From the NCBI RefSeq assembly GCF_030295425.1, contig NZ_AP027081.1, positions 3,517,001 through 3,581,000 of the forward strand: DNA of 64,000 nt, written 5' to 3'. The notes under the pieces were generated by a model that was given only the letters and a program-made list of their open reading frames with translations, was not told the origin of the DNA and searched no databases. This document shows positions 53,926 through 62,547 of this stretch, piece by piece. Source of the stretch: Mesoterricola sediminis. GTDB taxonomy: Bacteria; Acidobacteriota; Holophagae; Holophagales; Holophagaceae. Within the stretch, counting starts at the first letter, position 1, and every line of letters starts with the position of its first letter. The position numbers and the translations under genes are program-made.

Positions 53926-54159
53926 ATGATTTCTTTCGATTTACGAAAGATTTCAAGGATGTCCAATCGGATCGATCAAGGCGGGTTCATCCACTACGAT
54001 GGGGTGGTGAATGGCAGGCGATTTTGCGGAAGCACCGGCCATCGGGACAAGAAGCAGGCCGCCATCTGGGTGGCCGACTTCAAGGTCGAGGTGCGAAGGG
54101 AGAGGGCCAACGAGGCCATCGCCAGGAAGGTTTTCCTGGAGGCGGAGGCTGCCAAGTAG
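53926..54159 (+). CDS. Array small ORF, unit 2
   Basis: Same 77-codon frame, no stops. It differs from unit 1 at several codons, mostly changing the amino acid (for example N to S in FCGSTGH, A to V in DFKVEVR). That pattern gives little support for strong protein-level selection. Confidence 0.4.
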   Translation: MISFDLRKISRMSNRIDQGGFIHYDGVVNGRRFCGSTGHRDKKQAAIWVADFKVEVRRERANEAIARKVFLEAEAAK

Positions 54160-54273
54160 CCTGCAAGGTCCGGTTCGCCGCTTCCGAGGCGTGACGAGAG
54201 CCAAGAGCATGAGTCGTTCCGTGGCTTCTCCTCGCGGAGGGTCGCTAGACTTCCCCCGGGAGGTCCCGGGCCG

Positions 54274-55218
54274 GTGCGCATCGCCAACCCCATCTATGAC
54301 GTGGTGTTCAAGTACCTCCTCGACGACGAGAAGGTGGCCCGGCTCGTGCTGTCCGCCCTCCTGGGCAAGGAGGTGCTCGAATTGCAGTTCCGGCCCACGG
54401 AAGTGCACCACGAGGCGGCCCGCCCCGACGCCACCCAGCTCCTGGTCCTGCGCATGGACTTCGCCGCCACCGTGCGCATGGAGGACGGGGCTCAGAAACT
54501 GGTCCTGATCGAGATCCAGAAGGCACGCAGCGCCTGGGACGTGCAGCGGTTCCGGCGCTACCTGGGCTCCAACTACGCCAGCCCGGAGAACGTCTACCTG
54601 GATCAGGAAGGCAAGAAGCACGCGTTGCCCATCGTGACCATCTACTTCCTGGGCGAAGGCCTGGAGTGCGTCGACGTGCCGGTGCTGAAGATCAACCGGC
54701 ACTACCTGGACGTGGCCACGGGCGAGGAGGTGAAGATCACCGATCCCTTCGTGGAGGCGCTCACGCACGACGCCATCGTGGTCCAGGTCAACCGCCTGAA
54801 GAACCGCCGGCGCACCGAGCTTGAGCGGCTGCTGGAAGTGTTCGACCAGGGCCTGGCGTCCCGGACGGACCCGCACCTGCTGGACATCCTGGAGGAAAAC
54901 TTCCCGGAGCGCCATCGCGAGGTGCTTCGTCGCCTCCTGCGCGCCAGCGCCGAACAGGAGGTGCGCGAGAAGATGGACGTGGAGGACGACATGCTGGCCG
55001 CGATCCGGGACCAGGCCCGGGAATCCTCGGACCTGCGCCAGGTCGTGGCCGACCAGGCACAAGCCTTGGCCGAGAAGGACCAGGCCTTGGCCGAGAAGGA
55101 CCAGGCCTTGGCCGAGAAGGACCAGGCCCTGGCCGACCAGTCTCAGGCTCTGACTGAGAAGGACCGCCTAATCGCCGAACTGAAGCAACGCATAGGGCAA
55201 CCGCCTCCTGGGCGGTAG
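54274..55218 (+). CDS. Rpn family nuclease, copy 3 (longest coiled coil)
   Basis: A 314-residue version: three EKDQALA units plus DQSQALT, four heptads more than copy 2. Residues 72-75 read GAQK rather than GSRK. Active-site residues intact. Internal ATG at 54991 with GGAGG. Confidence 0.92.
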   Translation: MRIANPIYDVVFKYLLDDEKVARLVLSALLGKEVLELQFRPTEVHHEAARPDATQLLVLRMDFAATVRMEDGAQKLVLIEIQKARSAWDVQRFRRYLGSNYASPENVYLDQEGKKHALPIVTIYFLGEGLECVDVPVLKINRHYLDVATGEEVKITDPFVEALTHDAIVVQVNRLKNRRRTELERLLEVFDQGLASRTDPHLLDILEENFPERHREVLRRLLRASAEQEVREKMDVEDDMLAAIRDQARESSDLRQVVADQAQALAEKDQALAEKDQALAEKDQALADQSQALTEKDRLIAELKQRIGQPPPGR

Positions 55219-55296
55219 TCCCCCATGTCCTGAAGCCAGGTGGGACGCGGGCTCTCGAAGATGGACTTCCCGTACGCGTGACTCCCACGTGATTTA

Positions 55297-55530
55297 ATGA
55301 TTTCTTTTGATTTACGAAGGATTTCAAGGACGTCCGATCGGATCGATCAAGGTGGCTTCATCCACTACGATGGGGTGGTGAATGGCAGGCGATTTTGCGG
55401 AAGCACCGGCCATCGGGACAAGAAGCAGGCCGCCATCTGGGTGGCCGACTTCAAGGCCGAGGTGCGAAGGGAGAGGGCCAACGAGGCCATCGCCAGGAAG
55501 GTTTTCCTGGAGGCGGAGGCTGCCAAGTAG
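55297..55530 (+). CDS. Array small ORF, unit 3
   Basis: Third copy of the 77-codon frame, closest to unit 1 in its first 20 codons (LRRISRTSDRIDQGG) and to unit 2 in FCGSTGH. The mosaic suggests exchange between units. Confidence 0.4.
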   Translation: MISFDLRRISRTSDRIDQGGFIHYDGVVNGRRFCGSTGHRDKKQAAIWVADFKAEVRRERANEAIARKVFLEAEAAK

Positions 55531-55644
55531 CCTGCAAGGTCCGGTTCGCCGCTTCCGAGGCGTGACGAGAGCCAAGAGCATGAGTCGTTCCGTGGCTTCT
55601 CCTCGCGGAGGGTCGCTAGACTTCCCCCGGGAGGTCCCGGGCCG

Positions 55645-56547
55645 GTGCGCATCGCCAACCCCATCTATGACGTGGTGTTCAAGTACCTCCTCGACGACGA
55701 GAAGGTGGCCCGGCTCGTGCTTTCCGCCCTCCTGGGCAAGGAGGTGCTCGAATTGCAGTTCCGGCCCACGGAAGTGCACCACGAGGCGGCCCGCCCCGAC
55801 GCCACCCAGCTCCTGGTCCTGCGCATGGACTTCGCCGCCACCGTGCGCATGGAGGACGGGGCTCAGAAACTGGTCCTGATCGAGATCCAGAAGGCCCGCA
55901 GCGCCTGGGACGTGCAGAGGTTCCGGCGCTACCTGGGCTCCAACTACGCCAGCCCGGAGAACGTCTACGTGGATCCGTTCGGCAAGAAGCAGGCGCTGCC
56001 CATCGTGACCATCTACTTCCTGGGCGAAGGCCTGGAGTGCGTCGACGTGCCGGTGCTGAAGATCAACCGGCACTACCTGGACGTGGCCACGGGCGAGGAG
56101 GTGAAGATCACCGATCCCTTCGTGGAGGCGCTCACGCACGACGCCATCGTGGTCCAGGTCAACCGCCTGAAGAACCGCCGGCGCACCGAGTTGGAGCGGC
56201 TGCTGGAAGTGTTCGACCAGGGCCTGGCGTCCCGGACGGACCCGCACCTGCTGGACATCCTGGAGGAAAACTTCCCGGAGCGCAATCGCGAGGTGCTTCG
56301 TCGCCTCCTGCGCGCCAGCGCCGAACAGGAGGTGCGCGAGAAGATGGACGTGGAGGACGACATGCTGGCCGCGATCCGGGACCAGGCCCGGGAATCCTCG
56401 GACCTGCGCCAGGTCGTGGCCGACCAGACACAAGCCTTGGCCGAGAAGGACCAGGCCCTGGCCGAGAAGGACCAGGCTCTGGCCGAGAAGGACGTCCTAA
56501 TCGCCGAACTGAAGCAACGCATAGGGCAACCGCCTCCTGAGCGGTAG
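55645..56547 (+). CDS. Rpn family nuclease, copy 4
   Basis: A 300-residue version with two heptads more than copy 2, no DQSQALT unit, and EKDVLIAELK in place of EKDRLIAELK. It has the most private changes (VDPFGKKQALP, NFPERNREV, ending QPPPER). Active site intact. Its last codons and the following 30 bp match tRNA-Arg(CCT). Internal ATG at 56362 with GGAGG. Confidence 0.92.
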   Translation: MRIANPIYDVVFKYLLDDEKVARLVLSALLGKEVLELQFRPTEVHHEAARPDATQLLVLRMDFAATVRMEDGAQKLVLIEIQKARSAWDVQRFRRYLGSNYASPENVYVDPFGKKQALPIVTIYFLGEGLECVDVPVLKINRHYLDVATGEEVKITDPFVEALTHDAIVVQVNRLKNRRRTELERLLEVFDQGLASRTDPHLLDILEENFPERNREVLRRLLRASAEQEVREKMDVEDDMLAAIRDQARESSDLRQVVADQTQALAEKDQALAEKDQALAEKDVLIAELKQRIGQPPPER

Positions 56548-56577
56548 GTCGGCAGTCCAATGGTGCCCGGGATGACC
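56521..56577 (+). repeat. Partial tRNA-Arg(CCT) copy at the end of rpn copy 4
   Basis: By eye about 50 of 57 positions match the intact tRNA-Arg from the D arm to the 3' end, including ACCGCCTCCT(G/A)AGCGGTAGG and GGCAGT(C/T)CAA. It overlaps the last nine codons of rpn. It is on the plus strand, whereas the intact tRNA is on the minus strand. The acceptor 5' half is missing, so it is not a functional tRNA. Confidence 0.85.
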
Positions 56578-56587
56578 CGCGATAAAT

Positions 56588-56614
56588 AAGCCCGACCCTT
56601 TGATGGGCGGGCTT
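56588..56614 (-). terminator. Terminator after tRNA-Arg
   Basis: AAGCCCG and CGGGCTT pair around a loop with additional CCC/GGG pairing. Read leftward from the tRNA it is followed by ATTTAT. It could also end rpn transcription. Confidence 0.6.
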
Positions 56615-56623
56615 CAAGGCGGC

Positions 56624-56699
56624 TGGTGGTCCCGGGCAGAATTGAACTGCCGACCTACCGCTTAGGAGGCGGTTGCTCTATCCCCTGAGCTACGGGACC
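56624..56699 (-). tRNA. tRNA-Arg (anticodon CCT)
   Basis: A 76-nt cloverleaf on the minus strand: acceptor GGTCCCG/CGGGACC, D arm AGCTCAGGGGATAGAGC, anticodon stem ACCGC/GCGGT with loop CTCCTAA (anticodon CCT), T arm GGCAGTTCAATTCTGCC, discriminator A and encoded CCA. Confidence 0.95.
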
Positions 56700-56742
56700 T
56701 TGATGCAGCCTCGGCCATGATAACCGGAAACGGGGGGCGGCG

Positions 56743-57543
56743 CTAAGCGAGGAGGTCCCGGTCGGAGGCCCACTCGGGCTCGTGGGCGAGGATCCAGCGG
56801 TAGTAGTCGGTGCCCTGGAGGCGGGCGGCGGCCTCTTCGTCGACGACGACCTGGCAGCAGGGGTGGAGCTGCAGGGCGCTGGCGGTGACCATGGCGGTGA
56901 TGGGGCCTTCGACGGCGCGGGCGAGGATGTCGGCCTTGGTCTCGCCGGTGACGAGCATGAGGCAGCGCCGGCTGTCCAGGATGGTGCCGACGCCCATGGT
57001 CAGGGCCCGGCGGGGGACGCGGTCGGGGTCGCCGCCGAACATCTCGGCGTTCTGGGCCAGGGTGGCGGGGGTGAGGGCCTTCTCGCGGGTGCGGCTGCGC
57101 AGGGCGGAGAGGGGCTCGTTGAAGCCGATGTGGCCGTCGCTGCCCAGGCCCAGGAGCTGGAGGCCGATGCCGCCGGCGTCACGGATGCGGGCCTCGTAGT
57201 CGCGGCACGCGGCGGCGAGGTCCGGGGCCATGCCGTCGGGGAGGTGGGTGCGGGCCCGGGGGATGTCCACGGGCCCGAAGAGCCGCTCGTCCATGTAGCG
57301 GCGGTACGACCCGGGGTGATCGGCGGGGATGCCGATGTACTCGTCCAGGTTGAACGTGGTGCAGCGGGAGAAGTCCAGGCCCTCGCGGGCGTGCAGGTCC
57401 GCGAGACGCGCGTAGACCCGCTCCATGGTGCGGCCCGTGGCGAGGCCCAGGACGAGGCCGGGGTCCGCCCTGAGCTCGCGGGCGATGATCCGCGCGGCGA
57501 GGGTGGCGGCGCGTTCGCGGTCGGGCAGGATGAGGACTTCCAT
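56743..57543 (-). CDS. nagB: Glucosamine-6-phosphate deaminase
   Basis: A 266-residue enzyme converting glucosamine-6-phosphate to fructose-6-phosphate and ammonia. LGLATGRTMERVYARL, CTTFNLDEYIGIPADHPGSY, GLGSDGHIGFNEP (catalytic Asp/His region) and the lid segment are all present; length is typical. It follows the ROK-type kinase by 1 bp, so the pair probably handles amino sugars from chitin or cell-wall turnover. Confidence 0.95.
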   Translation of the reverse strand: MEVLILPDRERAATLAARIIARELRADPGLVLGLATGRTMERVYARLADLHAREGLDFSRCTTFNLDEYIGIPADHPGSYRRYMDERLFGPVDIPRARTHLPDGMAPDLAAACRDYEARIRDAGGIGLQLLGLGSDGHIGFNEPLSALRSRTREKALTPATLAQNAEMFGGDPDRVPRRALTMGVGTILDSRRCLMLVTGETKADILARAVEGPITAMVTASALQLHPCCQVVVDEEAAARLQGTDYYRWILAHEPEWASDRDLLA

Positions 57544-57544
57544 G

Positions 57545-58966
57545 TCAGCCTCCGGCCAGGCGGGGCAGGCTCGCGGCGGCCACGGCCTGGCCCACGCGAC
57601 GGCTCTTCTCGTCGGGGAGATGGAGGGCGAGGGTCCCGGCCAGGGCGGGGTCGGTGCGGGCCAGGGCGGCCCGGGCGGCCTCCAGGATCACGGGACCGGC
57701 GTCGCCGGAGGTGACCCGGCCCAGGATGAGCACGTGGTCCAGGGGGTAGAACGCGGCGTACCACGGCAGGGTGTGGCCCAGCCAGTGGCCGATGGTCCGG
57801 AAGAGGCGCAGGGCCCGGGGGTCTCCGGCCCCGAGGCGGACCTGGGCCTCGCGGAGGCGCCCGGGCAGGTCCAGGCCCGGCTCGAAGGGGAGGCCGGCGG
57901 CGGCGGCGAGGCGGTCCACGGCCTGCTGGGAAAAGCAGGCGGCCCCGGCCCCGGGATCCCCCGACCAGTCGTCGGCGGCGGCCCCGGGGGCCGCGTCCAC
58001 GGAGCCGAAGGCGAGCTCGTTGAGCCAGCCGGTGATGCGCCCCTCCCGGTCCAGGTATCCCGCGGCCTCGCTGGAGCCCAGGGCGATGCCCAGCAGGCCC
58101 CGGACGCCCAGGGAGAGGCCGCCGGCGAGGGCGGTCACGTCCCCGTCGTTGATCACCTCGAAGGGGACGCCCCAGGCCCGGCCCAGGCGCAGGAAGAGGG
58201 GTTCCACCCGGGTGCGGAAGACGGCCTCGGGCACGCCCCGGAAGAGGGAGGCCACCTTGACCCGGTTGCCCACGAGGATGCCCGCGGAGGAGCCGCCGAT
58301 GGCGTCCACCCGGGGGAGGTGGGCCGCCGCGAGTCGCAGGCCCGCGTCGATGCGCTCCACGTGGTAGGCGGGGTCCGCGGCGCCCTTGGGCTCCCAGGGG
58401 AGCTCCGCGGAGAAGACCTCGCGGCCGTCCATCACGGCGGCCACCTTGTAGTCGGAGGCCCCCAGGTCGAAGCCGATGCGGCACCCGTCCAGGTGGCCGC
58501 CGAGGATGGATCCGCAGGGCGCCTCGGGGGGGATGTCGCCGGCCTGGGCCGCTTCGGCGGCCAGGGGCTCGTCGTAGGCCCGGCCCAGGAGCTCGCGCTC
58601 GAAGGCCCAGTCCCCGTCCGGGCCGAAGGAGGCCAGGAGGGCCTCCCGCAGCCGGGGCGGGGCGGCGACGCGCACCCGGGATCCGCCCCGCGCCCAGAGG
58701 AGCCCGTCCAGGTGGGCGGTGACGTAGCGGAGGTTCTCCCGGTCCCGGCCCGCGCCCTCGGGGAACACCTCCAGCTCGAGGCGCGCCACGGGGCGGTCGC
58801 CCTGGGCCAGGCCGAGGACCACCGGCTCCCGGCGGGGCGAGGCCGTCAGGGCTGCGCGGAAGCGCCGCGCCCCCAGGGCCCACGGGCGGAAGCCGGGATC
58901 CAGGTCGGGGGCGGGGTCGGGCGCCGCGTCGAAGAGGCTCGCATGGAAGGTGTCGGTGGCAGCCAT
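57545..58966 (-). CDS. ROK-type sugar kinase-like protein
   Basis: A 473-residue protein starting at ATG 58966 with GGAGG upstream. Residues ~165-400 show the ASKHA/ROK fold: IGFDLGASDYKVAAVMDG (phosphate 1), FEVINDGDVTALAGG (catalytic Asp) and GLLGIALGSSEAAGYLD (phosphate 2). About 155 N-terminal residues form an extra domain I do not recognise. Next to nagB, it may phosphorylate glucosamine or N-acetylglucosamine. Confidence 0.8.
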   Translation of the reverse strand: MAATDTFHASLFDAAPDPAPDLDPGFRPWALGARRFRAALTASPRREPVVLGLAQGDRPVARLELEVFPEGAGRDRENLRYVTAHLDGLLWARGGSRVRVAAPPRLREALLASFGPDGDWAFERELLGRAYDEPLAAEAAQAGDIPPEAPCGSILGGHLDGCRIGFDLGASDYKVAAVMDGREVFSAELPWEPKGAADPAYHVERIDAGLRLAAAHLPRVDAIGGSSAGILVGNRVKVASLFRGVPEAVFRTRVEPLFLRLGRAWGVPFEVINDGDVTALAGGLSLGVRGLLGIALGSSEAAGYLDREGRITGWLNELAFGSVDAAPGAAADDWSGDPGAGAACFSQQAVDRLAAAAGLPFEPGLDLPGRLREAQVRLGAGDPRALRLFRTIGHWLGHTLPWYAAFYPLDHVLILGRVTSGDAGPVILEAARAALARTDPALAGTLALHLPDEKSRRVGQAVAAASLPRLAGG

Positions 58967-59010
58967 GGCCCCTCCGGGGACGAGGGTACCAGGAATCGGG
59001 ACGGGGCCGA

Positions 59011-59502
59011 TCAGCGGCCGCGCTTGCTCATTTGGTGGTCCAGGTGCCAGATGGCCCCGCCCTGCTCGCCCACGGCCCGGAGGCGGTCCACGACGGAGCT
59101 GACGGCCTGCTCCTCGCGCACCTGCTCGGTCACGAACCACTGGAGGGCGATCTCGGTGGCGTGGTCGCCGCCCGCCCGGGCCAGCTCGAAGCAGCGGCTG
59201 ATGCTGACCGTGTTCTCGCGCTCGTGGGCCATCACCTGCTCGAAGATGGAGGTGGGGCCGTCGAACTCGGAGGGGGGCGGGTTGATGGCGCGGAGTTCGA
59301 GCTTGCCCCGGCGATCCAGGACGAAGTCCACCAGCTTCAGGGCGTGCTCGGCCTCCTCCTGGGACTGCACCCGCAGCCAGTGGGCGAAGCCCAGGTAGCT
59401 GCGTTCGGCGAGATGGGCGCTCATGGCGAGGTAGAGCTGGGCCGTGTACTGTTCGGCGTTGATCTGGGCGTTGAGGGCGGCCAGGGTGGCGGCACTGATC
59501 AT
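59011..59502 (-). CDS. Non-heme ferritin
   Basis: A 163-residue four-helix iron-storage protein. AEQYTAQLYLAMSAHLAE (first ferroxidase Glu), QEEAEHALKLVDFVLDRRG (Glu and His ligands) and QWFVTEQVREEQAV complete the FtnA-type diiron site. It assembles into 24-mers in the cytoplasm. It has a GGAGTC-type site before ATG 59502 and stands alone. Confidence 0.93.
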   Translation of the reverse strand: MISAATLAALNAQINAEQYTAQLYLAMSAHLAERSYLGFAHWLRVQSQEEAEHALKLVDFVLDRRGKLELRAINPPPSEFDGPTSIFEQVMAHERENTVSISRCFELARAGGDHATEIALQWFVTEQVREEQAVSSVVDRLRAVGEQGGAIWHLDHQMSKRGR

Positions 59503-59605
59503 GGCGACTCCTGCGGGGCATGGGCCCCACCCTTACCTGGGCCCGCTGCGGGAAAGGTGCCGGGGAAGCGCCGCCCCTCTGGCATCCTGGTGGGCGGGAG
59601 GCCCC

Positions 59606-60226
59606 ATGCGCAGGCAGGAGAAGGACGTGACGGACACCGGGCTGGTCGACCAGCTGCTTTCCGACGTGGCCTGGGGCACCCTGGGCTTGGCGCGGCCCGG
59701 CGGGCCTCCCGCCCTCGTCCCCCTGGACTTCGCGGCCCGGGGCGACCGGCTGTGGTTCCACGGCTCCGCGGAGGGGGAAAAGATGGACCTGATCCGGGCC
59801 GGCGGCGAGGCGACCTTTTGCGTCGTGGACCCGCTGGCCATCATTCCCTCCACCGTGTCCGACCCCGAGCGCGCCTGTCCGGCCACCCAGTACTTCCGCT
59901 CGGTGATCCTGGAGGGGCGGGTGACGGAGCTGAAGGACCCCGCCCGCAAGGCCGAGGCCCTGCAGGCCCTCATGGAGAAGCTCCAGCCGGAGGGGGGCTT
60001 CCGGGCCATCACCGCCGGGGACCCGCTCTACGCGGGGTCCGTGGCCCACGTGGCGGTGCTGGAGATGAGGGTGACGCGCGTGACGGCCAAGGCGGAGACG
60101 GGGGCCCGCCTCACGCCGGAGAAGCGCGCGCGGGTGCTGGACCTCCTGGAGCGCCGGGGGACGGAGACGGATCTCCGCACCCTCGCCGCTATGGGCGGCC
60201 GTCCAGGATCTCCCGCATCTTCCTGA
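59606..60226 (+). CDS. Pyridoxamine 5'-phosphate oxidase-like flavin-binding protein (NimA-like)
   Basis: A 206-residue protein with GGGAGG before ATG 59606. The split-barrel core LLSDVAWGTLGLARPGGPP, RLWFHGSAEGEKMDLI and EATFCVVDP resembles the NimA/flavin-nucleotide-binding branch of the PNPOx superfamily. A reductase or heme/flavin role is possible. Its 3' end overlaps the convergent hybrid kinase by 38 bp. Confidence 0.85.
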   Translation: MRRQEKDVTDTGLVDQLLSDVAWGTLGLARPGGPPALVPLDFAARGDRLWFHGSAEGEKMDLIRAGGEATFCVVDPLAIIPSTVSDPERACPATQYFRSVILEGRVTELKDPARKAEALQALMEKLQPEGGFRAITAGDPLYAGSVAHVAVLEMRVTRVTAKAETGARLTPEKRARVLDLLERRGTETDLRTLAAMGGRPGSPASS

Positions 60227-62273
60227 GCAGCACCAGGGGCTGGACGGGCTTCATCAGGAGCTCCATGTCCTGGCCGAGCTCGCCGCGGCTCTGGATGAAA
60301 TCGGCGGTGTAGCCGCTGATGAAGAGGACCTTCGCGGCGGGCTCCACGGCCCGGATCTCCTCGAAGGCCTGGCGGCCGCCCTTGCGGGGCATGATCACGT
60401 CCATGAGGATGAGCTTCACCTCGCCGCGCCGCTCCGCGAAGCGCTCCACGGCCTCCTGGCCGTCGGAGGCGGACACCACCTGGTAGCCGTGGCGCTGGAG
60501 GACCATCTCCAGGAAGCCCCGGACGGAGGGGTCGTCCTCGGCCACGAGCACGGTCTCCGTGCCCCGGACCTGGTCCCGGTCGGGGTCGGGGGCCGCCTGG
60601 GGGGTGACGGGGTCGGGGGCGATGGGCAGGTACACCTGGAAGGTCGCGCCGCGCCCGGGCTCGCTGTCGGCCACGATGTAGCCGCCGTGCTGCTTGACGA
60701 TGCCGTACACGGTGGCCAGGCCGAGCCCCGTGCCCCGCCCCATTTCGCGGGTGGTGAAGTAGGGGTCGAAGACCCGGCGGAGGGTCTCGGCGTCCATGCC
60801 CACCCCCGAATCCCGCACCTCCAGGAGGGCGTAGGGGCCGGGCTGGCCGAAGCCGCGGCTATCGCGCCAGGCCGCGTCGATGGCCGTGGTCCGGGTCGCG
60901 ATCGCCAGGGAGCCGCCGGTGGGCATGGCCTCCCGGGCGTTGTTCGCCAGGTTCAGGAGGACGTGCTCGATCTGGCCCAGGTCGGCGTGGACGTGGAGCG
61001 GCTCGGGATCCTTTTCCACCGTGAGCCGGATGTCCGCGCCGATGATGCGCTTCAGGAGCTTCTCCACGTTGCCCACGACGCCGTTCAGGTCGAGGGTGCG
61101 CGGGTTCATGACCTGCTTGCGGCTGAAGGCGAGGAGGCTGTGGGTGAGGGAGGCCGCGCGCTCCGCGGCCTTGAGGATCTCGGCGAGCCCGGCCCGGTTC
61201 GGGTCGTCCGCGGCCTGGGTCATCTGCATGAGGCTGCCGTAGCCGTTGATGACCTGGAGGATGTTGTTGAGGTCGTGGGCCACGCCGCCGGCGAGGTTCC
61301 CGACGGCCTCAAGGCGCTGGGCGTGCCGGAGCTGCTGCTCCAGCCGCTTCTGGACGGTGATGTCCTCCTTGAGGCCCAGGTAGTGGGTGATCACCCCGTC
61401 GGCGTCCCGGAGGGGCGAGATGGTGGCCCGCTCCCAGAAGAGCTCCCCGTCCTTGCGGCGGTTCTGGAGCTCGCCCACCCAGATCTCGCCGGCGGTGACG
61501 GTGGACCACAGGTCCCGGTAGACCTTGGCGGGGGTGAACCCGGACTGGAGGATCCGCGGGTTCCGGCCCAGCGCCTCGTCGAGGGCGTAGCCGGTGAGCT
61601 GGGTGAACTTGGGATTGATGAACTCGATGGAGCCGGCTGTGTCGGTGATGAGGACGGAGATGGGGCTCTGCTCCACGGCCAGGGAGAGCCGGTGCACGAA
61701 GAGGTCGGCCTTGGCGCGGGAAGTGACGTCGCGGAAGCCCCAGGCGATGCCCTGGATGCCGTCCGCGCCCAGGTAGGGGCGCCCGTGCCGCTCCAGGACG
61801 CGGCCGTCCCAGAGTTCCAGGGTGTCGCTCCACACGGAGGCGGGGTCCTCCAGGAGGCTCCGGGCCCCGGCCAGGCAGGCGGCGGGGTTCTTGACCTGGG
61901 CGAGGAGGAAATCGGGGCCGATGCCGTCGGACCCGGGCTCCAGACCCCCCGCCGGCAGGCCCCACAGTTCCCGGAAGGCCCGGTTGCAGACCTGCACCCG
62001 GCCCTGGGGATCGGTGACCAGGATGCCCTCCCGCGTGGCGTCCAGGGCCAGGGGCGCCGGCGGGGGCGCCGGCTGGGCCCGCCCGGCCAGGAGGCTGAAG
62101 GAGGTCCACAGGAAGGCCGCGGCCGCGGCGTTCATGACGAGCCCCACCCCCAGCTCCGGGATCCACACCCACGCCGGTGCGCCCATTCGAACGGCCACGG
62201 GTGCGGCCAGGAGGAGGACCAGGGAAGCCGCAAAGGCTCCCTTCACGACTGTGGAGTGCTTGCCAGACGCCAT
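60189..62273 (-). CDS. Hybrid sensor histidine kinase (two PAS, HK, receiver)
   Basis: A 694-residue kinase from ATG 62273 (GTG 62282 in frame also possible). Two N-terminal helices (~10-65), a PAS (~75-190), a second PAS with PAC (~200-320), HisKA with GGVAHDLNNILQVINGYG (~340), HATPase with DSGVGMD and GTGLGLATVYG (~440-555), and a receiver (from ~573) with Asp in LILMDVIMPRKGG. It has the same kinase-receiver type as the 28794-32390 protein but a simpler sensor. No output domain; partner unknown. Confidence 0.92.
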   Translation of the reverse strand: MASGKHSTVVKGAFAASLVLLLAAPVAVRMGAPAWVWIPELGVGLVMNAAAAAFLWTSFSLLAGRAQPAPPPAPLALDATREGILVTDPQGRVQVCNRAFRELWGLPAGGLEPGSDGIGPDFLLAQVKNPAACLAGARSLLEDPASVWSDTLELWDGRVLERHGRPYLGADGIQGIAWGFRDVTSRAKADLFVHRLSLAVEQSPISVLITDTAGSIEFINPKFTQLTGYALDEALGRNPRILQSGFTPAKVYRDLWSTVTAGEIWVGELQNRRKDGELFWERATISPLRDADGVITHYLGLKEDITVQKRLEQQLRHAQRLEAVGNLAGGVAHDLNNILQVINGYGSLMQMTQAADDPNRAGLAEILKAAERAASLTHSLLAFSRKQVMNPRTLDLNGVVGNVEKLLKRIIGADIRLTVEKDPEPLHVHADLGQIEHVLLNLANNAREAMPTGGSLAIATRTTAIDAAWRDSRGFGQPGPYALLEVRDSGVGMDAETLRRVFDPYFTTREMGRGTGLGLATVYGIVKQHGGYIVADSEPGRGATFQVYLPIAPDPVTPQAAPDPDRDQVRGTETVLVAEDDPSVRGFLEMVLQRHGYQVVSASDGQEAVERFAERRGEVKLILMDVIMPRKGGRQAFEEIRAVEPAAKVLFISGYTADFIQSRGELGQDMELLMKPVQPLVLLRKMREILDGRP

Positions 62274-62547
62274 CGGGACCACGCTCGTCGGAGATGCGCG
62301 GACCCCGTGGCCAGGAACGGCCGAAGACCCGCCTGCCGGGAGGTGGGAGGCCCCCCTGTCCCTCCATTGTATCCCGGCCCCGCGCCCGCTCTCCAGCCAT
62401 GTTTAAAGTTTCAACAAATAAATGGCTCGTCCCCAAGATCTCCCCCTGGGCGCAGGATCCAGGAATGAAGCCCTTGACGCTGGGTGGCCGCGACCTACCC
62501 TGAAATACGAAATATTAATCTTTAATTCGTTCCGGGGAGGAGGTCCC

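Larger units (their letters stand above)
51637..56547 (+). repeat. Tandem array of four rpn genes with three small-ORF spacers
   Basis: Starts of the four copies are at 51637, 52987, 54274 and 55645, giving periods of 1350, 1287 and 1371 bp. The differences (63 and 84 bp) are exact multiples of the 21-bp heptad unit. Coding and spacer DNA are nearly identical between units. Confidence 0.95.
42684..56623. mobile_element. Accessory region / probable genomic island
   Basis: About 14 kb with a Fic protein, three transposase genes or remnants, AT-rich cargo and the rpn array, bounded on the right by tRNA-Arg and a partial tRNA copy and on the left by a decayed small-ORF piece. No integrase is visible, so it is a mosaic of insertions rather than a clean integrative element. 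Confidence 0.65.
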
